NCBI GenBank assembly: GCA_031761405.1
Contig: JASEVX010000001.1
Coordinates: forward strand, 110,417,643 to 110,481,642
Source of the DNA: Serripes groenlandicus
Taxonomy: Eukaryota; Mollusca; Bivalvia; Cardiida; Cardiidae
Direction of reading: 5' to 3'
Length of the DNA stretch: 64,000 bases
The notes under the pieces were generated by a model. The model had not been told where the DNA came from. It did not search any database and saw nothing but the letters and a program-made list of their open reading frames with translations. A program made the translations under genes and the position numbers. Each line of letters opens with the position of its first letter. Within the stretch, counting starts at the first letter, position 1. Positions 1-10,400 of this stretch are shown here, piece by piece.

Positions 1-683
1 TTGCAACCCTCTAAAAGCTATTTTGTGTATTTCTGTAACAAAGAAATCTAAATGATCCTTCTTTAGCAGTAGTTGGGCTGCAATACCTCAGTTTGGGCTA
101 TCAATCCTAAGGTAAAACTTGTGTTGCATACTCAAATTGGGACACTATGATCTTACCCTCCGACTCCATTTCAAGAAACACTTTTATGGATATTATCTCC
201 TATTCAAAGAATCTGGAATTACCAGATATCATCTGGAGTTACCAGATGCATCTTTGGAAGATGGTGTGTCACATACTGAAATTCGGTCTCTCAATTTTAA
301 TATAGCTATAGCTATTGAACTCACCTAATTTTGTACGAAGATGCATCTTTGGAAGATGGTGTGTCAAATACTTAATCAATCCAGGTTACCTTAACCTCTA
401 ACCCCTAGTTAAAGTAAAAGCTTGTCTGGGCTATATTTCCTACATTATTTGCTGAATACATGCATTATGGTATGAAGGTCATCACATACCAAAATAAGAT
501 ATATGTGACCTTGACCCCACTGAACATGAAGTCTTGTATTGGCTTTATCTCCTGCACTGTAAACACCTAAAGAAACCAAATCTGATTAGTGCATATTATA
601 CCTTCGGAAGATGCTGTGTCACATACCAGGACTAGGCAGTCATTATATCTGCTAGCCTATTCAGTTTCAGTGAAAATCTGGTT
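1..683. repeat. dispersed/tandem repeat with 'gatgcatctttggaagatgg' motif
   Basis: No exon is visible here; it is upstream intron of RIC1. A motif beginning atgcatctttggaagatggt recurs at 246 and 341, with a degraded third copy at about 600 (ttcggaagatgctgtgtcac). The phrase 'tgtgaccttgacccc' near 505 is typical of low-complexity molluscan repeats. Confidence 0.5.
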
Positions 684-895
684 TTAACCCTTTTACCAAA
701 CACAGAGGTTTTGTGGTGCCTTTGCAGCAGACAACTTTTGAAAACATTGTGGCAAAATGAGAAATTTCTCATTTTGACACAATGTTTTCAACTCTATTCA
801 ATGGTTACACATTCATTTATAGAGATATACCAATTTGTTGTCAGTAGTTTTCAAAGTCGTCTGCTGCATAATTTTTGTATGTGGGAAAGAGATAA
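684..895. mobile_element. piggyBac-type MITE, diverged copy
   Basis: TTAA at 684, inner arm 'cagcagacaactttt' near 728, complementary arm 'agtcgtctgctgca' near 855, and end 'gtgggaaagagataa'. The central hairpin reads gagaaatttctc. Confidence 0.7.
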
Positions 896-1049
896 TGACA
901 TTGAGGTCTGTTCGTAAAGACCTTTGACACCCCCTTCCCCGGTGTTGGGGTGGGGACTATGGATTGTCTGTAATTCTTTTTCTTGTTAATGATCATCTAA
1001 TTTTCAACATAGTACATCAACTTCCTCAGATATTTTCATAGCAAATGCA

Positions 1050-1263
1050 CTTTCCCTCATATAGACGCCTCTGCTGCAGACGGCTTTTTGAAAATATAGT
1101 GACAAAAGAAGAAATTGCTCAAAACGAGCAATTTCTCCTTTTGACACAATGTTTTCCACTTTATGTCATAGGTTATCCATTCAATTAAAGAGATTTTCTA
1201 CTTTTTGATAGAATACGTTCAAAGTCGTCTGCTGCAAAATTGTCGTATGAGGGAAAGGGTTAA
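1050..1263 (+). mobile_element. piggyBac-type MITE, orientation A, left TTAA eroded
   Basis: Left end ctttccctcatatagacgcc has lost TTAACC; right end tatgagggaaagggttaa is intact with TTAA at 1260-1263. It lies 51 nt upstream of RIC1 exon A. Confidence 0.85.
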
Positions 1264-1314
1264 AAATTAGTCTATTAGGTCAAATAAGATTACCCTATAT
1301 TAAATCTGCTACAG

Positions 1315-1482
1315 GACTTCTCCAAGACCAACGCAAGATATCTCAGTGGACCAAGCATATATAGACTCTATATTGTGTCGACATGCCAGAAAACTTCTCA
1401 CAGCGAACAGGGTACGAGATTTGGGCTATTTTGCAGCCAATATCAGAGATTTCCAGCTAGTTGCCTGGTTAAAGAAAGAGAG
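1315..1482 (+). CDS. RIC1: RIC1 exon A
   Basis: Acceptor 'tctgctacag' ends at 1314 and the donor is 'gtaaaa' at 1483. The first base completes a codon begun in an exon upstream of the window; the exon ends in phase 2 (ag|g, Arg). It encodes the AYIDSILCRHARKLL and RDLGYFAANIRDFQLVAWL blocks. No preceding RIC1 exon was found in 1-1314. Confidence 0.9.
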
Positions 1483-4400
1483 GTAAAATTGCTTATGTAA
1501 ATTGTATTTTAGAGAAGTTTTGTTTATGTTTCTATTCCTGTACAACATCAACAAATATTGATTGCTTGATTAGGGTTTAACCCCGTTTTCAACACATTCA
1601 GTCATATCACGGCTACCAGTTCACCTACCCATGTGTTTCCTGACACCAGTAACTTGCTGCTTTTTACATAGACTATTAGCCCACTGATGGAAGACTAATG
1701 ATGCATGTCCTGGAAGGTTGTCAAAAGTCAGAGGGAATTTTGGCCAAGCTGGGGTTCAAACTCGCATCCCTTTGATTGACATGCTATGTCTCTACTGAGG
1801 CTCACCTGTCAAGACCAAATAATGAATGTCCATAACACTGTAGCTAAGTCAGAGAAAATGGGGGTTTTATGCAAATAAATGCACTCAAATTCTCGCTAGA
1901 ATCTTCACCTTTTACCTTACAAATACAAGAACCATATTTCTGACCAAAGAACTAGAAATGAAATAATTTTATTTGATGTCAAAATGTTTTTACCTAAATA
2001 ACAACTCAATTATTTGCATAGAAGTTTCCTCTGCCTTCTCAAAGCTGTCATGTCTTTGTCTTCCTATACTTTATCAAAAAAGATTGATGTTTATATATAT
2101 ATATATATTGAATAAGCAATGTCACAGTAAATCGACCCTCTGGAATATCTGACCAATAATGATGAAGGCCAGCCTAGAACTCCACACAGTCTGATCAGGA
2201 TCTTCCCTGTTCACCATATAGCCATACAATTATCCCAGAGGCCTAGAGGGGACTGTTTTGAGAAATAATGGACTATAAAAGTATGCATTTGATTGCACAC
2301 ATTGTTTTATGGAAGTTGATGTAATTGTATTTTTCTTTTTGAGGTTGCGATCGGGTAAAGTTGATGAATTTGTGAGTGCATTACGAGATCTCCATCACCA
2401 GTTTGAATGGCCATTACCTGTCCTGTCGTTTACAGCATATCAGCAGCTCAATCGGAAAGCCTGTAAGACATTCATATTTAATATATTTTTCTATAGAACT
2501 CCAGTTAAACTCTTCCCATATAAGGATGCTTTCTGATGCCTTTGCAGCAGAAGACTTGAAAACATTGTGGCAAATGGAGAAATTGCTCATAATGAGCAAC
2601 TTCTTCTTTTGTAAAAGAATTTACGTTTGCAGCAAAATACTTTTAAAAACCTTTAAAAGAAGATTCTCATAAGGTTTCCAACTCTATTCAATAATCATTA
2701 TTACATATTTAATACAGATTTTCAACACAATTTTGCTTCATGTTTTCAAAGTCATCAACTGCAGGTTTGCTGTATGTGGGATTTGGTTAATTATTTCAAA
2801 GTTGTAGGCAACAAACATGTCATAAATAAAACATGAGTGATATTCAACCATATTTCAGTCAATAGTATAGCTCCTTATGGATGAAATTTTACATTGACAG
2901 TTTCAACTTCAAGTTTAGCAACATTGTCACTCCTAGATGAGGAAATTCAGAACCCGACATTCACCCAAAGAGACTTACTTTCGGTGGAAACATCCACAAC
3001 GGAACATTCCATACCAAAGAATGACAGCTTCCTCTCTAATGGAATCTCTGATGATATAATCTTGAAACCTCAACATTTGAGAGGTAATGTATCTTTGATC
3101 ACTAATGGATAGTTTCATAAAATGCAATGTCTTTGAAATCAGATTTTAGTCTTCGCTTCTTGTATTAACCCTTGCCCTCATGCGACAATCCTGCAGTAGA
3201 CGACTTTGAACACATTTTGTCAAAAAATAGAAAATCTCTTTAATTGAACGGATAACCTATGACTAAAAGTGGAAAACATGTTGTCACTGTTTTCAAAAAG
3301 CTGTCTGCTGCAGATGTGTCAGAAAGCATCTATTAGAGTAAAAGGGTTAAGTATAAGCATGCACTACTGCAATAGATTTGAGGTTTGGTTTAAATGAGAA
3401 TTTTCACTTCACCATTGTCTTTATCTCTTCTGTACAAAAACACTGAAGAACTGTCACTAATGAATAGTTCCATATTATGTTATCTTATTGAAATTCGACC
3501 GTATTCTTCGCTTCTGGTATTATATACATATATTAGCATGAAATACTGTAGCAAAGTTTCAGGTCTAGTCTGTATTTTGATACATTATACAAACTTTCAT
3601 TACATTAAATCGCTTCACCTTTCTCTTTCATGTACAATAGCAGAAGAGCTATTATAACTAGTATGGCATTGGCATTTGCACCAAGATTTTCATTTTCTTT
3701 GATTCAAACATCATACATGTCTGCTGTGTCACAAAGCAGTTGAGCCTGAGGTCTTAATTTTTTCTATGACTTTTATTCAACCAAAGTTATGCCCCTTTTT
3801 TACCAACTCTAACAAAGTTTTGTTGGGGATGTACTGAACTAGTTTCACCACATCAGTTGGCAGGTTGGTTTATCCATCAGTATGAAATTTAAACATTTTG
3901 AAGCAAGCTTTTTAATCAATTTTTAAGGTATTTTATTGAAACTTGATATAAATTTCTGGTTTAGAATTGTCTTCGTTGTTCAATTTAGCTCCCCCAAGAA
4001 GAGATAAACAGGCAGCTCTTGCTTGAATGCTGATCAGCAAGAAATGGCCTGTGTATTTACATAATGTATGCATAGCTCGTAGAGTTCTACTTTTCACAAC
4101 TGCATCTTACAAATTGGCTAGTATGATTTACTTAAGAATTTTTCCTTTCTTTTTTATACTATTAATAAAGTATTAGAGTAAGTTGAGTATTCAACAAGTT
4201 TAACCCTTTCTCTCATAAAGACACTTTCTGACGCCTCTGCAGCAGATGGCTTTTTGAAAACATAGTGACAAAAGAAGAAATTGCACAAAACGTGCAATTT
4301 CTCCTTTTGCCACAATGTTTTCCACATTTTGTCATAGGTTATCCATTCAATTATGGAGATTTTCTATGTTTTGACGAAATACGTTCAAAGTCGTCTGCTG

Positions 4401-7400
4401 CAGAATTGTCGTGTGAGGGAAAGGGTTAAAGAAAAGAAATTAATCTTATGTCTTTCATAAAACAATTGAACACAAATAGGGACTTTAATTTGATTCTGTA
4501 AATTGTTTTCTATTCATTCATCTTGAAAATGTACAAAACAGAAAAATGATGAGTTGAGAAATGCCATCCCACTGTGTGATTTATTGTCAGTTTTGTTCTC
4601 TTACTTGTTTAAATCAGCTGATGACAGTAGTCAAGCGACAGTGGAGGTGTCTGACTCGAGCTCTTTAATTGGAGACTTTGAGTTTTTGATGGAATCTAGT
4701 AGTAGTATTGACAGTCTTTCACCAGAGCTCGAACTTCTGACCCAGGAGATATGTTCTAAAGGACCACAACAGTCAGAAGTGGAGCTGAGGTAAGTTAAGC
4801 CTTTAACCCTTTCCCTCATACGACAATTCTGCATCAGACAACATATTTTGTCAAAACATAGAAAATCTCCATAATTGAATGGATAACCTATGACAAAAAG
4901 TGGAAAACATTATGGCAAAAGGAGAAATTGCACGTTTTGTGCAATTTCTTCTTTTGTCACTTTGTCAAAAAGCTGTCTGCTGCAGAGGCGTCAGAAAGCG
5001 TCTATATGAGGGAAAGGGTTAACTGTTTTCTCTTTCCAAAAGTAGAAAGGTCCCCCTTAAGTTAGCTTGCTATGCGGAGCCCTGTAGCTCAGTCTGCAGC
5101 AATGCAGGCTGTCAATCAAGGAGATGTGAGTTTGAACACCAGCTTGGCCAACATTCTCTCTGATGTTTATTGAAAGTCAATGTGACGTGTATCATTTGTC
5201 TTCCAACAATGGACTATGTGGAAAATTAGCCAGTTACTTGTTATGAACTTTGTGTTGAGTACTGGTGTGTGAAAGCTAGGAAAAACATGGTTAGGTGAGC
5301 TTGTCACCATGATATAACTGAAAGATGTGGCTGTTACCAGCAAGAGCTCATATTGTCACCTTCAGGTGGTGTTAAAGTTGGCATGCTATGCTGCCTTGCG
5401 ACAGCTTTTGTTTCCACACTGTTTTTACTCGGTATAAAGAGTTTACATCCAATTTAACAGATTGATGATTATTGCATTGTTGCACAGTCATTTACATTTT
5501 TATGCTTTTTAACCAGGTTTTCCGAAGGAAAAATCTGGTTATTAGTTTGGCGAAGTCGGCGGGCGGGCCGGGCGTCAACTTTCCTTGTCCGGACCATAAC
5601 TTTGCCATGCATAGAGATATTTTCAAATAACTTGGCACAAACATGCACCATATCAAGACGATGTGCCAAATGCAAAAAAAATTATGTAGATTCAAGGTCA
5701 AGGTCACAGTGATAAGAAATAGACTTTAATTGAACTTTTCTTGTCCGGACCATAACTTTGTCATTCATAGAGATATTTTAAAATAACTTGGCACAAACAT
5801 GCACCATATCAAGACGATGTGCCAAATGCAAAACTTTTGTCTGTAGCTTCAAGGTCAAGGTCACAGTGACAACAAATAGACATCAGTTGAACTGATTCCC
5901 TGTTGAAAGATTTGACAGATCTGTTAATTCTTAATCAAACACCTTCCATTATAGAAAACCTGGTTTCATGGAATTTACATGTCTTGTTATTCTATAGAAT
6001 ATTAAAGACAATCCTCTCCTTGGAGTATTTAACAGTCAATAACCATTTTGAAGCCTACTTTTGAAAACATTGTGACAAAAGGAGAAAATGCTCATTATTA
6101 TCAATTTCTCCTTTTACCTCAATTGTGATCACTTATTTTCCATCATCGTCTGTCTGAGTGTTCACATTTTTCTACAAACGACTTTCAATGAACAAAATTC
6201 AAAATAATCCTTAGGTGATCCTTTTTCAAAGTTGTTCAAAGAATTACTTCCATGGAGAACTCTGGTTTGCCGCTGATTCAGAAAGAAAACTTTAGAAATC
6301 TTCTTGTCCAAAAGTACAGGCCCAGTTTAAAATTTATCTTGTACAAATGTTCCTTGGTTAACCCTCTAACAAGATTTTTCAAATAATTCAGATCTGTTTA
6401 AAACATGACCGCCAGGGGGGCGGAACTTGTTTTCCTTATACATGTATGTGTATAGTAAACATTTAAAAAAAAATCTTGTGCAAAACCAATGCCCTATTTT
6501 AAAATAATTTGGAAAACATATTCCTTTGGTGATCCTGTACCAAGATTGTTGAAAATATTCTGATCCAATGAACACCATGGCTGCCAGAGGGTGCTGTATG
6601 TGTATAGTACAAATTGTCTTGTGCAAAATGTACTTGCCTGATTTGAAAATAATTTGGCAAACATGTTCCTTGGGTGACCCTCTACCAAGATTGTTGAAAA
6701 TATTCTGATCCAATGAACACCATGGCTGCCAGGGGATGCTGGGGCTGTATGTGTATAGTAAAATTATTTTTGTGAAAAATGTACATTGTACTTGCCTGAT
6801 TTTAAAATAATTTGGCAAACATGTTCCTTGGGTAACCCTCTACCAAGATTGTTGAAAATATTCTGATCCGATGAACACCATGGCTGCCAGGGGGTGCTGG
6901 AGCTGTATGTGTATAGTAAAAATATTCTTGTGCAAAATGTACTTGCCTGATTTGAAAATAATTTGACAAACATGTTCCTTGGGTGACCTTGACCCTCTAC
7001 CAAAATTGTTGAAAATATTCTGATCCAATGAACACCATGGCTGCAAGGAGGTGCCGGAGCTTGTTTTTCCTTATAGTTAAAACTTTAAAACATACCTTGT
7101 ACAAATACACTGGCCTGATTTGGAAATAATTTGGTACAAATATTCCTTGGGTGACCCTCTACCAAGTTATTCTGATCCCTTGAAAAACATGGTCGTCAGG
7201 TGCTGGAACTTTGCTTTGGTTATATGTATAATTATATATAGTGAAAACTTCAAAAAATCTTCTTGTTCAAAAATACTAGGCCGATATAAAAGAAAATTGG
7301 CAGATATGTTCATTGAGTGAACCTGTACTGAGATTGTTTAAATTATTCTGATATATTGATAAACATGGCCACCAAGGGGCAGGGCTCATTTTGCTTATAT

Positions 7401-10400
7401 GTTTAAAGTAAAATCTTCAAAAACTATTGAAGTTCTTTTAAATCAGGTGAGCGATTTATAGACCCATCATGGTTCTCTTGTTTCAACTCTATTCAATAAT
7501 GAAACTTTCACATATAGTGATTTTTTTTTATATTTTTAGCTCATCTGAGCACCATCAGAGCACAAAGTGCTCAAGGTGAGTTATTGTGATCGCCTTTTGT
7601 CTGGCGTGTGTCGTCCATCAATTAGGATGAAACTTCACAGAAATTCCTCTCAATTTCCTCACCAAAATTCCTTCAAATTTTGTTGATCCAAGAAAAACTA
7701 GGTAACTAGGTCATATTGAAGGAAAATCTTGTTAACGCTCTGGAAACTGACTTAAACTTGAACATGTTGAAACTTGTCTTACCGGTAATGATATCTTGGC
7801 TAAGTTCAAATATGGGTCATGCCCGGTCAAAAACTAGGTCACTAGGCCAAATTGAAGGAATATCTTGTTAAGACTATAGAGACCGCATTTTTTTCTTGAG
7901 CAGCTTGAAACTTTGACAGAAAGTTTGTTTTGATGATAGCTAGGCCAAGTTTGAATAGGAGTCATGTCAGGTTAAAAACTAGGTCAATAGACCAAATTGA
8001 AATAAAACCTTGTTAACACTATGGAAGATGCATCTTTAACTTGAGCAAAATGAATCTCTCTCAGAATGTTTGTCTTGATGATATATAGGCTAAGTTTGAA
8101 TATGGGTCATGTCCGGTCAAAAACTAGGTCACTAGGCCAAATTTAAGACAAATCTAGCTAAATTCTAGAGATAGCAGTTTTAGCTCACCTATGCACGAAG
8201 TGCAAGGTGAGCTATTGTGATCACATTTTGTCCGGCGTGCGTCGTCAACATTTGAGCTTGTTAACACTCTACGGGCTACATTTTGCATCCAATCTTCATA
8301 AAAGTTTATCAGAACGTTCATCTCCATAATATCTTGGACAAGTTCGAAACTGGGCCATCTGAGGTCAAAAACTAGGTCACTTGGTCGAATTGAAGGGAAA
8401 TCTTGTTAACACTCTGGAGGCCACATTTTCAAGTTTAGCATGTTGAAACTTTATCAGAATGTTTGTCTTGATGATATGTAGGTCAAGTTCGAACATGGGT
8501 CAAGTCGAGTCAAAACGTAGGTCACTAGGTCAAATCGAAGGAAAATCTTGTTAACACTCCACAGGCCACAATTTTTTTTCAGCAGCTTGAAATTTTGTCA
8601 GAATATTTGTCTAAATGATATCTAGGCCAAGTTCGGATATGGGTCATGCCGGGTTAAAAACTAGGTCACTAGGCCAAATTGAAGGGTAACACTCTGGATA
8701 CTGCATTTTTAATTTCAGCATGATAAAACTTTATCAGAATGTTTTTCTTGATGATAATTAGGCCAAGTTCGAATATGGGTCATGCTGGGTCAAATACTAG
8801 GTCACTAGATCAAATTGAAGGAAAATCTTGTGAACACTTTGGATGTGTTTGCTGCAGCAGCTTTGAATTTGGTCAGAATGTTTGTCCGAATTATATCTAG
8901 GTCAAGTTCGAATATGGGTCATATTGGATCAGAAAGTAGGTCAATAAAGGAAAATATTGTTCAAACTCCGGAGGCCGCATTTTTACTTTGAGCAAGTTGA
9001 AACTTTGTCAGAATATTGTCTTGATGATATCTAGTCCATGTTGAAATATGGGTCATATCAGGTAAAAAAATATAGATCACTAGGCCAAATGAAGGAAAAT
9101 ATTGTTAACTCTGTGGAGGATGCATTCAGAATAATTGTCTTGATGTGTTTTGCATTGCAGTACATTGTATAATTAAGGTGAGCGATCCAGGGCCATGATG
9201 GCCCTCTTGTTTACTTCAGCAGTTTGAAATTGTGTCAGAATGTTTGAGTATCGGTCATTTTGCATAAGAAACTAGGTTACTAGGCCAAATTGAAGGGAAA
9301 TCTTGTTAACACTGTAGAAGCCACATTTTTGGCTTCAACAGCTGAACATTTTGTCAGAATGTTTATCTTAATGATATCTAGTCCAAGCTTGAATATGGGT
9401 AATGCCGGGTCAAAAACTAGGTCAATAGGCCAAATTGCTATAAAATCTTGTAAATACTGGAGGTCTCATTTGTGGCTTCAGCAGCTTGTCAAAATAGGTG
9501 TCCGAATGATATCTAGGTCAAGTTCGAATATGGGTCATATTGGGTTAGAAACTAGGTTACTAGGCCGAATTGAAGGGAAATCTTGTTAACACTCTGGATG
9601 CTGTATTTTTAGATCACCTGAGCCAAAGGCTCAAGGTGCGCTATTCTGATCACTTTTTGTCCGGCGTCCGTCCGGTGTTAACTTTTAGCTTTAAACATCA
9701 TCTCCTCCCAAACTCCAAGGACAATTTCCGTGAAACATCACAGGACTGTTCCTCTGGTTGGCCTCTTTCAAAATTGTTCAAAGATTTAAATTCCATTGAG
9801 AACTTTGGTTGCTGCGGCATCAGAAAGGGGACAAAATGTCCAAACTTTAAAAATCTTCACTCCGAATCTGCCTGTCAGATTCAAATATAATTTGGTAGAA
9901 ATGTTCCTGTGGTGACCCTCTATAAAAATTGTTCAAGCCATACTGATTGGGCGAAAAACATGGCAGTCAGGTGGCATCAAAAAAGGGGCAAAATGACAGA
10001 ATTTGAAAGTTCCATTTTTATGAAAGTGCTTGTCTGATTTTAAGAAAATATAATACGAATCTTACTGTAATGATCCTCTATTTAATTTGTTTAAGCCGTT
10101 TTGATTGGTTACACAATCATAGCAACCAGGCGTCATCACAAAAAGGGTAAATTGAACTTTTAGCTACAAATGACAACCAACTCATACCATTCCAATAGAC
10201 CAATTTCCACAAAACATCACAAGAATGTTCCTTTGGTGGTCCTCTTTTTAAAATTGTTCAAAGATTTAAATTCCATTGATAACTTTGGTTGCTGCGGCAT
10301 CAGAAAGTGAGAAAAATACCCAAATTTTAAAATCCTTTTCCTCCATAATCTACTTGTGCGATTGCAAGATAATTTGGTAGAAATGTTCCTTAAGTGACCC

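Noticed and set aside
6366..7046. minus-strand frames of 64-150 codons
   Set aside because: Repetitive peptide from the ~155 bp core units of a tandem-core element.
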